A DNA stretch of 64,000 bases from PALSA-188 sp050746185 (lineage in GTDB: Bacteria; Acidobacteriota; Terriglobia; Terriglobales; Acidobacteriaceae), in the NCBI GenBank assembly GCA_050746185.1, contig JBOGLA010000037.1, positions 62,001 through 126,000 of the forward strand, given 5' to 3'. Below, piece by piece: positions 34,311 to 43,910 of the stretch. The notes below the pieces were generated by a model. That model was not told where the DNA came from. It saw only the letters and a list, made by a program, of their open reading frames with translations, and did not search any database. Position 1 is the stretch's first letter; each line of letters opens with the position of its first letter. The translations under genes were made by a program, and so were the position numbers.

Positions 34311-35764
34311 ATGTCTCGACCCACTCTTACGGCCGGCATTCTGAATCCAGTCTCAAAAGCAAGTAAAGGCTCCTTAGCCCGCGTTGCCTTCACTTTGCTG
34401 GCTGGCGTGGTTCTGCTCAATTGCCTATCTGCGCCTGCGGTAGCCCAGCAGGATTTTTTTCTCGTAGTCAGCCGCGTGCAATATGACGGCAACACTTTTG
34501 GCAGCACTGAAACCTATCCTTACATCTTCTCCGACCCGAACGTTTCCGGTGTCCAGGGCAGCATTCACCTCGACCTCTACCTGCCGTTCCCGAATTCACC
34601 GCGCCTTTTTTCGCTGCCGCTGAAGGGCATCGCACCAGCTTCAGTTCGAAATCGGAAGGCGCTCTTACGCGCTCCGTGGATAGACGCTATCTGACGTATA
34701 TGGGCTATGACGGTCCCGTCGGGGCTGAGGGAGTTTCCAACTCATACACCACAGGCGCTAATCTTGCGGGAAATACCAATCCGCTTTTCGATCGCGAAGT
34801 CGCGCTGATTTCAGCCGACGGCTCGGTGAGCTTGCAGCCTGAGTCGAACGCATACAGCGGGGATAATCCCCGCGCGGTCATCTCGGTGGACGGCACTCAG
34901 TTTTACATGGCCGGTAACTCAGATTCCACCATCGCCAAGGACGGAACCGGGCCTGGCACCACTATCGGCGCTCGCTATGGCACGCCCGGTTCGAATACTT
35001 CATATCAGTTAGGCGTGTATTTCGCTTCCGACCGGCCGGACGAGAGTACGAAGCAGCACGTGAAGGACAATAACTTCCGCGGCGTAGGCATTTACGACGG
35101 CAATCTCTACACCTCCAAGGGCAGCGGCGGCAACGGCGACGATGGCGTCTTCCAAGTGGAAAACGGAACCAGCAGCGGCCTGCCCATCGGCACGGGAAAC
35201 ACTATCGTGCAACTCCTCGGTGCGCCCGCCACCGATCCCATTACGGGCGCGGCGTCGCCCTATACTTCATTCGGTTTCTTTTTCGCCAACCCAACCACGC
35301 TTTACGTGGCTGACGAAGGCTATCCCAACACCGACTCCAACGGAAACCTCATTCCCGATCCTCTCGCGGGCCTTGAGAAGTGGAGCCTGGTTAGCGGCAA
35401 ATGGCAGTTGGATTACACCATCCAGGACGGCCTGAATCTCTTAAAGTCCGTGAACATTCCTGGATATCCTGTCCCGACTTACACTTATGGCCTACGAAAC
35501 CTTACCGGAGAGGTCAACTGGGATGGAACGGTAACTCTCTATGCCATCACCGCACAATACAGCTCCATCTCAGGCGGCGAACCCGATCCCACAAACTTGG
35601 TGACCGTCACCGACCGGATCTCCGCCACTTCCTTATCCGGCGCCGAAGACCAACGCTACTACCGCAGATTCGACCATTTCGTAACCTTGAAGAACTCCGG
35701 CGTGGGTCAAGTATTCCGTGGCGTTGCTTTCGCTCCCACAGAACACTTTTTTTATGGAAAGTGA
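34311..35764 (+). pseudogene. Secreted propeller-like protein, frameshifted
   Basis: The first frame (34311-34694) gives a signal peptide (cut after APAVA) and QQDFFLVVSRVQYDGNTFG. The second frame takes over near 34600-34622 and continues in register (RTSFSSKSEGALTRSVDRRYLTYMGYDGPVG) to 35764, with strands such as FGFFFANPTTLYVADEGYP. A single indel is needed to join them. Whole length would be about 484 residues. The family is not known to me by name; it is a secreted beta-rich protein with repeated Gly/Asp turns. Either a true pseudogene or an assembly error. Confidence 0.75.
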
Positions 35765-36116
35765 ATTCATCTCAGGAACTCTATTTCGGCGGCGTTTCGA
35801 TTGACAATTGAGTTGAGCGCCGATCGCTTGGTGGACGTGCTTTAGCATGACTGCGCAACCAAAATGCTCCGCTACTCTAGCCAACACGAGGCTTGAATAG
35901 GCTATCTGCCTGGGCAGATGAAGATATCTGCCCCTACGTGGTTCCCGGGAATTTGGGCAGATGGCGAACGTCTTCCCTGCGTGATTCGCGAAGATTTGGG
36001 CAGATGGGGACATCTGCGCCTACGTGCTGTTTTACTGCTATCCAGATTTGCGTTCTCCATTTATCCTGTCCCGTCGCTCTAAAAATTCCAGCCGTACATG
36101 ATCGCGAAATGTGTCC
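35765..36116. repeat. Intergenic region with GGGCAGAT-type hairpin repeats
   Basis: About 350 bases without a gene. Between 35904 and 36030 three copies of a GGGCAGAT...ATCTGCCCCTACGTG-type unit form imperfect hairpins. Related units occur at 27865-27900, 32720-32756 and 40680-40746, always between genes. I see no promoter that stands out for the transporter gene downstream. Confidence 0.6.
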
Positions 36117-37373
36117 ATGAAATTCTTCAAACGATCGAAGACCCAAATACTGCTGTTCTTCGCGGTGATCGGGCCCGGCTTCATTACCGCGAACGTGGAC
36201 AACGACGCCAATGGCATTTACACGTATTCCGCTGCCGGGGCGCAGTTCGGGCACATGCTGCTATGGACGCTGATTCCGGTCACGATCGCCCTGATCGTGG
36301 TGCAGGAAATTTGCGCCCGCATGGGCGCCGTCACCGGCAAGGGTCTGAGCGATCTGATTAGAGAGGAGTTCGGCTTCCGCATCACGTTTTTCATGATGGT
36401 CGGAATCCTGGTCATTAACTTCGGCAACATTGTTGGAGAATTCGCCGGAATCGCCGGCAGCCTCGAGCTTTTTGGCCTGTCAAAGTTCATCACGGTGCCG
36501 ATTTGCGCGGTGATTGTTTGGCTGATTGTGGTAAAAGGCCAATACAAAAGCGTGGAAAAGGTCTTCCTGGTTGCGTCTTTTTTTTATGTCACCTATATTT
36601 TCGCCGGATTTTTCGCCAAGCCCGCATGGATGAATGCGCTGGTCGCGACCGTGAAGTTGCCGCCCAAAAGCACCTTTATGCAGGACGGCTATCTCTACAT
36701 GTCCATCGGCGTGATCGGCACCACCATTGCTCCGTGGATGCAGTTTTATCTGCAATCCTCCATCGTAGAGAAAGGCGTAACGGCGCGCCAATACAAGGCA
36801 TCGCGCCTCGATGTAATCGCGGGGTGCATTTTCACCGACGTGGTGGCGTGGTTCATCATTGTGGCCTGCGCGGCAACATTGTTCGTACACGGCTACCACA
36901 AAATTGATGACGCCAAGGACGCCGCCCAGGCTCTTCGACCTTTGGCGGGGGACTACGCCTATATTCTTTTTGCCATGGGATTGTTTAATGCGTCATTGTT
37001 CGCGGCCTCAATTCTGCCCCTCTCCACCGCTTACACAGTTTGCGAGGGCTTGGGATTCGAGTCGGGTGTGGGGAAGAAGTTCGGTGAAGCCCCGGTTTTC
37101 TACTGGCTTTATACCATCCTGATCGTGGCCGGAGCCGGGGTGATTTTGATTCCGAACCTTCCGCTGGTCAAAATTTCTATCCTTTCCCAAGTGGTCAACG
37201 GAATCGCGGTTCCGCCAGTTCTGGTTTTCATGCTCCTGTTGGTAAACAAGAAAGACCTGATGGGACAGTATGTAAATTCAAGAAGTTACAACGTCATCGC
37301 CTGGGTCACAACGGTAGTCATGACGGTGCTGAGTCTGGCCTTTTTTTGGACTCTTCGCAACGGCGGCAGTTAA
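36117..37373 (+). CDS. Nramp-related divalent metal transporter (NRMT-like)
   Basis: About 418 residues (ATG 36117; an in-frame GTG lies two codons earlier) with 11-12 membrane helices in the LeuT/Nramp fold. The first helix has GPGFITANVDNDANG where canonical Nramp has DPGN, and helix 6 has TTIAPWMQFYLQSS where canonical proteins have an MPHN segment. These substitutions are those of the Nramp-related magnesium transporter branch rather than Mn/Fe transporters. Substrate therefore is likely Mg2+ (possibly Mn2+), moved into the cytoplasm. The gene is monocistronic in appearance. Confidence 0.85.
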   Translation: MKFFKRSKTQILLFFAVIGPGFITANVDNDANGIYTYSAAGAQFGHMLLWTLIPVTIALIVVQEICARMGAVTGKGLSDLIREEFGFRITFFMMVGILVINFGNIVGEFAGIAGSLELFGLSKFITVPICAVIVWLIVVKGQYKSVEKVFLVASFFYVTYIFAGFFAKPAWMNALVATVKLPPKSTFMQDGYLYMSIGVIGTTIAPWMQFYLQSSIVEKGVTARQYKASRLDVIAGCIFTDVVAWFIIVACAATLFVHGYHKIDDAKDAAQALRPLAGDYAYILFAMGLFNASLFAASILPLSTAYTVCEGLGFESGVGKKFGEAPVFYWLYTILIVAGAGVILIPNLPLVKISILSQVVNGIAVPPVLVFMLLLVNKKDLMGQYVNSRSYNVIAWVTTVVMTVLSLAFFWTLRNGGS

Positions 37374-37467
37374 CTGAGAGAAAACCAGAACGTTTACGCC
37401 CAGCCGGTCGGTAGTCTAGTCCAAAGAAAGTATGGAAAAGTGCAAGACTGATTGCTAGACTTCGCAC

Positions 37468-37713
37468 ATGCCGGACGGACGCCAGGTAGTCGTCTATTCT
37501 CGCAAAGGATGCCACCTCTGCGAGATCGTGAAAGAGACTTTGAGTAAACTTCAGCGGCGCGGTGGATTTACATGGCAGGAAGTGGACGTGGACAGCGACG
37601 AGCAACTACGGCGTCAATTCACCGATGAAGTTCCGGTAGTATTTATAGACGGGCGAAAAGCCTTCAAATACCGGCTCGATGAAAATGAGTTTCTGCGCAA
37701 GCTCGCGAGCTGA
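37468..37713 (+). CDS. Glutaredoxin-like (DUF836-type) protein
   Basis: 81 residues, a single thioredoxin fold: VVVYSRKGCHLCEIVKETL with a CxxC redox site near 14-17, EVDVDSDEQLRRQF and the cis-Pro loop EVPVVFIDG. It would reduce disulfides or glutathione-like adducts in the cytoplasm; partner unknown. Lies alone between the transporter and a palindromic repeat. Confidence 0.85.
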   Translation: MPDGRQVVVYSRKGCHLCEIVKETLSKLQRRGGFTWQEVDVDSDEQLRRQFTDEVPVVFIDGRKAFKYRLDENEFLRKLAS

Positions 37714-37731
37714 TGAGTGATTCAAATTCAA

Positions 37732-37782
37732 AAGCCGGACAGAGCCTGCCCTGAACGAAGTCGAAGGGAGTGCCCGCCCCAC
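37732..37782. repeat. Palindromic element (CCTGCCCTGA..GTCGAAGGG type)
   Basis: An element with GCCTGCCCTGAACGAAGTCGA and flanking GGACAG/CCGCCC blocks. A close relative, CCTGCCCTGAGCGGAGTCGA, sits inside the agmatine deiminase gene at 45535-45554. Such short mobile palindromes are common in many bacteria; no encoded protein. Confidence 0.6.
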
Positions 37783-37794
37783 CCAGTTCAATAT

Positions 37795-38346
37795 TTAAAG
37801 TTTAGGCAGGACGATTCCCTTTTGCGACTGGTATTTGCCTTTTCTGTCGGCGTAGCTCACTTCGCAGACTTCATCTCCCTGGAAAAAAATGATCTGGCAC
37901 AAGCCCTCATTGGCGTAGATTTTCGCCGGTAGAGGCGTGGTGTTCGAAATTTCGAGGGTGACAAACCCCTGCCATTCCGGCTCAAAGGGAGTGACGTTGA
38001 CAATAATTCCACAGCGCGCATAGGTGGACTTCCCCACGCAGATTGTCAGCACGTCGCGAGGAATCTTGAAATATTCAACTGACCGCGCCAGGGCAAAGGA
38101 ATTCGGTGGAACGATGCAGCAATCTGAACGCACGGTGACGAATGATCGCTCATCGAAATTCTTCGGATCAACCACGGTGCAATTGACGTTGGTAAAAATC
38201 TTGAACTCGTCGGCCACGCGCAGGTCGTAGCCGTAAGAAGAGAGGCCGTAAGAAATCACACCCTCGCGCACCTGCTTTTCGGAGAAGGGATTGATCATGT
38301 CGTGTTCCTGCGACATTTTGCGAATCCAGCGATCACTTTTCAGCAT
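37795..38346 (-). CDS. dcd: dCTP deaminase
   Basis: 183 residues, trimeric beta-barrel dUTPase-like family. Visible are YGLSSYGYDLRV, VGKSTYARCGI and TPFEPEWQGFVTLEISNTT with the catalytic Glu, and LPAKIYANEGLCQIIFF. It deaminates dCTP to dUTP for thymidylate synthesis. Length is slightly short of the E. coli enzyme (193), close to the forms in other Acidobacteriota. No operon partner; the next gene is separated by a large inverted repeat. Confidence 0.95.
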   Translation of the reverse strand: MLKSDRWIRKMSQEHDMINPFSEKQVREGVISYGLSSYGYDLRVADEFKIFTNVNCTVVDPKNFDERSFVTVRSDCCIVPPNSFALARSVEYFKIPRDVLTICVGKSTYARCGIIVNVTPFEPEWQGFVTLEISNTTPLPAKIYANEGLCQIIFFQGDEVCEVSYADRKGKYQSQKGIVLPKL

Positions 38347-38438
38347 GAGCTTCCTTGGGGAGAATTTTGTAATTTGGTAACTTTGAAATTGGTAATTGGT
38401 GAATCCTCGCTGTTCCTAAAAAACTCGTTCGCTTGTCC

Positions 38439-38525
38439 TCTTGTCATTCCGAGCGCAGCGAGGAATCTGCTTTTCTCAGGCTCCAAGTCAAATGCAGATT
38501 CCTCGCTGCGCTCGGAATGACAAGA
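38439..38525. repeat. Large perfect inverted repeat (GTCATTCCGAGC family)
   Basis: The 32-base arms at 38439-38470 and 38494-38525 are exact reverse complements separated by 23 bases. They contain GTCATTCCGAGCGCAGCGAG. Partial copies lie at 44617-44729 and 49029-49120. This looks like a REP/MITE-type mobile palindrome between the convergently placed stop of icd and start of dcd. Confidence 0.85.
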
Positions 38526-38569
38526 TTCTTAGGGTTACGAAATTACCCAATTACCAATTACTCAATTTC

Positions 38570-39973
38570 TCAGTGCATGTTCTCGATGATGTGACTTGCG
38601 AAGGAACTGGTCGAAACCTTTGTGGCGCCTTCCATCAGCCGCTCGAAATCGTATGTCACTGTCTTGTTCTCGATAGTTCGTTCGAGACCACGCTCGATCA
38701 GGTCCGCAGCTTCATTCCATTGTAAAAATCTGAACATCATTACGCCGGACAAAATCACAGATCCCGGATTAATCACATCCTTGTCGGCATACTTTGGCGC
38801 GGTTCCATGAGTGGCTTCGAAGATGGCAAAGCCGTCACCGATATTGGCGCCCGGTGCGATTCCGAGTCCCCCCACCTGGGCCGCGCAGGCGTCAGAAATA
38901 TAGTCGCCGTTGAGATTCGGGGTTGCCAGCACGGAGTATTCATCGGCGCGCGTCACTACCTGTTGAAAAATGGAGTCGGCGATGCGATCGTTAATCATCA
39001 ACTTCTTCTTCCAAGCGCCCTTGCCGTGGGAAGCTGAAATTGAATCCAAGACAACTTTGACTTCCTTGTAAACCGACTGGCGAAAATCCTCGGTCGCGAA
39101 TTCCAATCCGGGTTCGACCAATTCGGCATTCGCCTCGACGGAAAGATTGGGATTCCTATCTCTATTGTCGAGAATCCAACTCTCGCGTTCGGTAACAACT
39201 TTGTCGCGAAACTCTTCCGTCGCGAGCTCGTAGCCCCACTTGCGAAAAGCGCCCTCGGTAAATTTCTGGATGTTTCCTTTGTGCACCAGCGTGACGCTCT
39301 TGCGGGCACTCGCCAGCGCATAGTCGATTGCCATTTTCACCAGGCGCTTGGTTCCCGTCACGGAAATTGGTTTGATGCCGACGCCCGAATCGAGCCGGAC
39401 TTGCTTCTTGCCGCTCTTCAGCATGTCTTTGTTCAGGAATTCAATCAGCTTTGCGGCTTCGGGAGTTCCCTCTTCCCATTCGATTCCGGCGTACACGTCC
39501 TCAGTATTCTCGCGATAAATCACAATATCCATGCGCTCCGGATGCTTCACGGGAGACGGCGTGCCTTTGTAATATTTCACGGGACGCACACAGGCATAGA
39601 GATCCAAAATCTGGCGCAAGGCGACATTAAGCGACCGGATGCCGCCTCCAACGGGCGTTGTCAGAGGACCCTTAATAGCGACGCGAAATTCGCGAACTGC
39701 GCTGACGGTGTCATCGGGGAGCCAGTTGTTGAATTTCGCTTTGGCCTTTTCGCCCGCGAATACCTCATACCACGCTACGCGCCGCTTGCCGCCGTATGCT
39801 CGTTCGACTGCCGCATCAAATACCCTCACCGACGCCTTCCAGATATCGCGCCCTGTGCCGTCGCCCTCGATAAAGGGAATCACTGGGTTATCGGGAACAC
39901 GGTATCGCCCGCTCTCATAAGTGATTCCGGCGCCGTTTGCCGGAACGGGCACGCCGTTGTATGAAGCCGCCAT
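38570..39973 (-). CDS. icd: NADP-dependent isocitrate dehydrogenase
   Basis: 467 residues from ATG 39973 with GGAGG about 9 bases upstream. The substrate Ser/Arg motif (PVGGGIRSLNVALRQILDLYACVRPVKY), VIYRENTEDVYAGIEWEE, and the adenine-binding region (ATHGTAPKYADKDVINPGS, with Lys/Tyr favouring NADP+) are all present. It converts isocitrate to 2-oxoglutarate plus CO2 in the TCA cycle. It is longer than E. coli Icd (416) because of an internal insert of about 40 residues (YELATEEFRDKVV... to the DDI-like segment), common in Acidobacteriota/cyanobacterial forms. Confidence 0.96.
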   Translation of the reverse strand: MAASYNGVPVPANGAGITYESGRYRVPDNPVIPFIEGDGTGRDIWKASVRVFDAAVERAYGGKRRVAWYEVFAGEKAKAKFNNWLPDDTVSAVREFRVAIKGPLTTPVGGGIRSLNVALRQILDLYACVRPVKYYKGTPSPVKHPERMDIVIYRENTEDVYAGIEWEEGTPEAAKLIEFLNKDMLKSGKKQVRLDSGVGIKPISVTGTKRLVKMAIDYALASARKSVTLVHKGNIQKFTEGAFRKWGYELATEEFRDKVVTERESWILDNRDRNPNLSVEANAELVEPGLEFATEDFRQSVYKEVKVVLDSISASHGKGAWKKKLMINDRIADSIFQQVVTRADEYSVLATPNLNGDYISDACAAQVGGLGIAPGANIGDGFAIFEATHGTAPKYADKDVINPGSVILSGVMMFRFLQWNEAADLIERGLERTIENKTVTYDFERLMEGATKVSTSSFASHIIENMH

Positions 39974-40160
39974 CAAGTTTCCTCCAGAAATTATTGGGAA
40001 CAGTTAAGAGAACGATCATTATAAGGGCTGACGCACAATCGTTCAGCAAACTCTGTTTCAGTTCCAACTGGGCAAAACCGCCGGAGATGGTTTAAACCAA
40101 AGTCATCCGCATCCGGGGAGCAAACTCTCCGCCTAGGCGTAGCTCTAATACAATCCAGCT

Positions 40161-40676
40161 ATGGCTTTGGCGTCGCCACGTTTCAAGTTCACTTGGATTT
40201 CGCTGATCTGCATTTCAATCGTTATCGCTGGAAGCGGTCCAGCAAAAGCCCAAGAGAGCGCGCAAACGGCGAGTCCGGTTTCTCATCTTTCGGGCGGGCA
40301 AACGGAAGGTTACGTTGAACCCTCGAAGGTTGGAAATCGAGCGCCCGAGGACTTCGATTCTTCGCATCCGTTTTTCGATAGAACCAATATTCTGTTGTTT
40401 TCCGGAATCGCAATCACCCGTGCGCTGGACTACACATCTACGCGCAATATGCTGGCGCGCGGTCGCGAAGAGGAACTCATTCCTGACGACGTGGTTTACA
40501 ATACGCCAGGATTTGCCAGCCTGGAAGCGGCAGGGGTTGCAGCCTCCATTGGCGTGAGCTACATATTGCATCGCACCGGACATCACAAGCTTGAACGCTG
40601 GATGTCGCTTGGGCACATCAGTGTAGCCGGCTTCGGTGCCGCTCGAAACTACGCATTAGAATCGAAGCACCCTTAA
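40161..40676 (+). CDS. Hypothetical exported protein
   Basis: 171 residues. A signal peptide (WISLICISIVIAGSGPAKA) is followed by a Ser/Gly-rich linker and a compact hydrophobic domain (FFDRTNILLFSGIAITRALDYTSTRNML, PGFASLEAAGVAASIGVSYILHRTGHHKLERWMS) with two amphipathic/membrane helices. No known family is evident. It is followed by intergenic hairpin repeats and lies tail-to-tail with glnE. Confidence 0.65.
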   Translation: MALASPRFKFTWISLICISIVIAGSGPAKAQESAQTASPVSHLSGGQTEGYVEPSKVGNRAPEDFDSSHPFFDRTNILLFSGIAITRALDYTSTRNMLARGREEELIPDDVVYNTPGFASLEAAGVAASIGVSYILHRTGHHKLERWMSLGHISVAGFGAARNYALESKHP

Positions 40677-40766
40677 CTATGGCAGGTGAGGACACGTGGC
40701 CCTATGCGAACAATTGGTTCGGCAGGTGAGGGCACCGCCCCTACGTGAGCGCGGGAGAACCTGCGG

Positions 40767-43700
40767 CTACGCAAGCACGCGGTTGTAAATATCCCTCACT
40801 TCGGCGGAGGTGCGCAAGAGTTCCGTTTCCAAGCCTTCGCCAAACTGCGTATTCATGATTTGAGAGGTCAGTCTTTCAACATATTCCTGGGCGTGCTCCA
40901 TCCGGGGAAGCCATTTCTGGACTCTACCCAAACATAGTCTGGCCACATGTTCGACGGTGCGAAATAATTCAGCGGCGTGGTCCATGCGGGCCGCATGAGA
41001 ATTTTGGAGCAACCCGGCCGCGGCGCACCTCCATAAACGATCTCGCAGGCTGCCTTGTTTGTTGCGTATTCCGTGTTTGATCAGCAGGTATCCGGTTAAG
41101 AAGTCAATATCGTAAGTGCCGCCCGGCGAAGTCTTAAAACTTCTTTCAGACGAATCCGCGGTTGCGAGTTTTTCCCGCATAGCTCGCACCGCATCCAGAA
41201 ACCCCGGATTTCCCGAGTAGCGGTCATACAGGCGCTCGGTCGCCTGCACCACTTGATTACTCAGTGCGGAAGATCCCGCCACAAAGCGAAGTTTCGTGTA
41301 CATCAGAGCTTCCCACGGCTGCGCCTCCTGCTCGAAATAAACAGCGAGCTGTGCCGGAGTGATAATCAATTCGCCGGCTCCGCCCCGGGGCCGCAATCGT
41401 GCGTCCACGGGAAAAACCATGCCGTCCTGCGTGTAGGCGGACAATGTATCCATGACCCGGTGCGCTGCTTTCGTCAACCGCTCCCTATCCCTATCGCGCT
41501 CGGCGACAAAAAGCAGATCCGCATCGGAGAGCACGTCCAATTCCCTGCTGCCGAGCCTTCCCACCGCCATGATCGCCAGACCATCCGGATTGCCCGCGAT
41601 GGCCAGGGCGGCTGCTACGGCGTCTTCGGCAACGGCGGTAATTGAGTCCAGAGACTCATATACTCCGCACAATCCAGCGACGTCCCGAGCTCCCATGGCA
41701 AAAACACAATGCCGAAAGTGCTTGCGGAGGAGCGCCAGCTTTTCTCCATGGGAGTTGGTTGAAGTCGCAACATATTCGAACACCGGGTCCGCCGCCGCGC
41801 GTCCGTGGCCCAGGGGGCTGGCGAATAAATATCCGCTTGTGCCACGAGGCATTGCTCCTCCAATCTCTGCCAGCGTGGCGATCTCTTCGGGATGCCGCAC
41901 CAGTACGTCGGTCAGATAATCACTGGCCACAAATATGCCCAGGGCGCGGGTCATTGCCTGCGGATTTTGGACCAACACGGCGTAACGCTGCGAGGTGGTG
42001 AAGGCAGAGCTTAAGAAACGAAAGAGATTTCTGCTGGCGTGAGGGTTCAGGAACCCCCGCGTTATGATTCGGTGCAATTCCGGGGCATCTTGCGCCAGCC
42101 GGTCCAATATCTGTTGGTTGGACTGGTCGCCGCTTAAGTCGGGAGCCCCGTTGAGACTAAATCCGGCGTCCGCCGAGTGAATCTGAATGCGGCTCTGTTG
42201 TTGGTAGATGACATGCTGATAAATTTCGGAAACCGTCGCCATGCGCCTGCGCACGGTGTCCACTAAATCTTTGATCTGATATTCCTGCGGGGCATAACCT
42301 TCCATGGATTTTTGCAAGGCCGTCAATTCCGGTTGAGCGAATGGCAGTCGGTGTGTCTGTTGCCCCTGCCTCAATTGAAGGCGATGCTCCAGATGGCGCA
42401 GGAACTCGTAGGCGTTGGTCAGGTCATGAAATTCTTTTCCGCTAATGTGCCCTTTATCATGTAGTTTGTGCAAGGAAAATAATGTGCCGCCGGATCGAAG
42501 CCATGGCTCTGTGCCTCCATAGACTCGTTGCAGGCACTGGACAAGAAATTCGATGTCGCGGATTCCCCCGTGATCGAGCTTTATATCAATCGTTGCTCCG
42601 GAAATCCTTTGCGCCCGAGACTTGTGCCGTCGCTTGTCCAATCTTTCGCGCGCTACCAGAGCAGTCTTGATGGCCGCGAAGTTGAGGCGCTCAGCAGGTC
42701 CGTTCGACTGCTTTGCGGAATCCGATTGTGGAGTATTTCCCGAAGCAGGATTCACCCGGTACACCAGCGGCTGTACCCGGCGGATAAACTCACGAGCCAG
42801 CAAGATATTTCCCGCACAATGCCGTAGCTTGATCAGCGCCTGCCGCTCCCAATCCTGTGCTGTAGAAGCGTAGTAGCGCAGGGCGGTCTCCATGCTGATT
42901 GCCAGTTCCCCTTCATTTCCCTGAGGCCGCAGGCGCAGATCAATACGAAAGACCGGACCCTCGCTCGTAACGCGAGACAGCGTTTCCGTAACATGCTGGG
43001 ACAAGCGAATAAAATATTCCCGATTGCTGACGGAAGCTTCCGGCGATTCCCGGCCATCGCCGAAGATGTGTGTCAAGTCAACGTCAGAGCTGTAGTTCAG
43101 TTCGCTGCCGCCAAGCTTCCCGAGCGCTAATACCGAGAAAGGCGTGTCAACGAGACGGTCTTCCGCATCCAGATGCCGCGCGGTGCCGTACTGGCGCTGC
43201 AATGCGCTCTGCGCGTCCCGCAAGGCTTCGGCAATGAGCACATCCGCCAGGGCTGATATCTCTGCCGTTGTCTCTGCGAGGGGCGCGATCTTAAGCACGT
43301 CTCGCAGCATGATCCGCAAATATTCCCGGCGCTTGAAACGCGCCAGAAGTAACGAGACGTCAGTTTCGAGGGAACGCGCGCGAAAACGTGACAGGTTTTC
43401 TTGAAAGTGATCATGAGAAAAACTAAGGTCCAAATTTCGTTCCCGCAGGAACGACTGAAGAATGTCGGGATTCTTAATTAGAGTTTCGCCCAGGTAACGG
43501 CTGTGCCCAAAGATCACGATGGCGTAGTGCGCAAGAAAATTGTGCTGATCCAGCAGGCGTGTTACTTCCGCGGGCGACTCGCTGACCAGGCGATCAAACA
43601 AAATCAGCGCCGAATCTGGGTCGGGGGACTCAGCCAGCAATGCCGGCAGCGCGCCTGCCAGTACGGGAGAAAGCCGCTTTGTCACATGCACAAAAATTGA

Positions 43701-43850
43701 TACCGCCGCCTCGGGACTTTGGAACGTGATCCCTGCGACGCGTCCGGAAACTATGCCGGAGGACAACTTCGACCAGCTACGGCTTGGATCAAGCCGTTCA
43801 TTCTGATCGGACGGTTGCGCTGGACTAATTGGCGGCTCCAGAAAATTCAA
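40767..43850 (-). CDS. glnE: Bifunctional glutamine synthetase adenylyltransferase/deadenylyltransferase
   Basis: 1027 residues, full length. Two nucleotidyltransferase domains each show the G-x-LG-x-EL-x(4)-D-x-D motif: LGKLGGSELNYSSDVDL near 245 and VGRLGSRELDVLSDADLLFV near 765. The first domain removes and the second adds AMP to a Tyr of glutamine synthetase, controlled by PII and glutamine. The start is a TTG at 43850; no ATG is available in the first 60 codons. glnA itself is 5.3 kb away and carries the target Tyr. Confidence 0.95.
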   Translation of the reverse strand: MNFLEPPISPAQPSDQNERLDPSRSWSKLSSGIVSGRVAGITFQSPEAAVSIFVHVTKRLSPVLAGALPALLAESPDPDSALILFDRLVSESPAEVTRLLDQHNFLAHYAIVIFGHSRYLGETLIKNPDILQSFLRERNLDLSFSHDHFQENLSRFRARSLETDVSLLLARFKRREYLRIMLRDVLKIAPLAETTAEISALADVLIAEALRDAQSALQRQYGTARHLDAEDRLVDTPFSVLALGKLGGSELNYSSDVDLTHIFGDGRESPEASVSNREYFIRLSQHVTETLSRVTSEGPVFRIDLRLRPQGNEGELAISMETALRYYASTAQDWERQALIKLRHCAGNILLAREFIRRVQPLVYRVNPASGNTPQSDSAKQSNGPAERLNFAAIKTALVARERLDKRRHKSRAQRISGATIDIKLDHGGIRDIEFLVQCLQRVYGGTEPWLRSGGTLFSLHKLHDKGHISGKEFHDLTNAYEFLRHLEHRLQLRQGQQTHRLPFAQPELTALQKSMEGYAPQEYQIKDLVDTVRRRMATVSEIYQHVIYQQQSRIQIHSADAGFSLNGAPDLSGDQSNQQILDRLAQDAPELHRIITRGFLNPHASRNLFRFLSSAFTTSQRYAVLVQNPQAMTRALGIFVASDYLTDVLVRHPEEIATLAEIGGAMPRGTSGYLFASPLGHGRAAADPVFEYVATSTNSHGEKLALLRKHFRHCVFAMGARDVAGLCGVYESLDSITAVAEDAVAAALAIAGNPDGLAIMAVGRLGSRELDVLSDADLLFVAERDRDRERLTKAAHRVMDTLSAYTQDGMVFPVDARLRPRGGAGELIITPAQLAVYFEQEAQPWEALMYTKLRFVAGSSALSNQVVQATERLYDRYSGNPGFLDAVRAMREKLATADSSERSFKTSPGGTYDIDFLTGYLLIKHGIRNKQGSLRDRLWRCAAAGLLQNSHAARMDHAAELFRTVEHVARLCLGRVQKWLPRMEHAQEYVERLTSQIMNTQFGEGLETELLRTSAEVRDIYNRVLA

Positions 43851-43910
43851 GGAAGCTGGCTCGGGAATTCAGCATAGCATGCGCTTGGACCCGCGACAGC
43901 GACGGCCCGA

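Noticed and set aside
38439..38525. CRISPR-like repeat
   Set aside because: Only one inverted pair, no spacers or cas genes; it is a palindromic mobile element.
39281..39964. 227-codon open frame antisense to icd
   Set aside because: Isocitrate dehydrogenase frame is certain; antisense frame lacks motifs.
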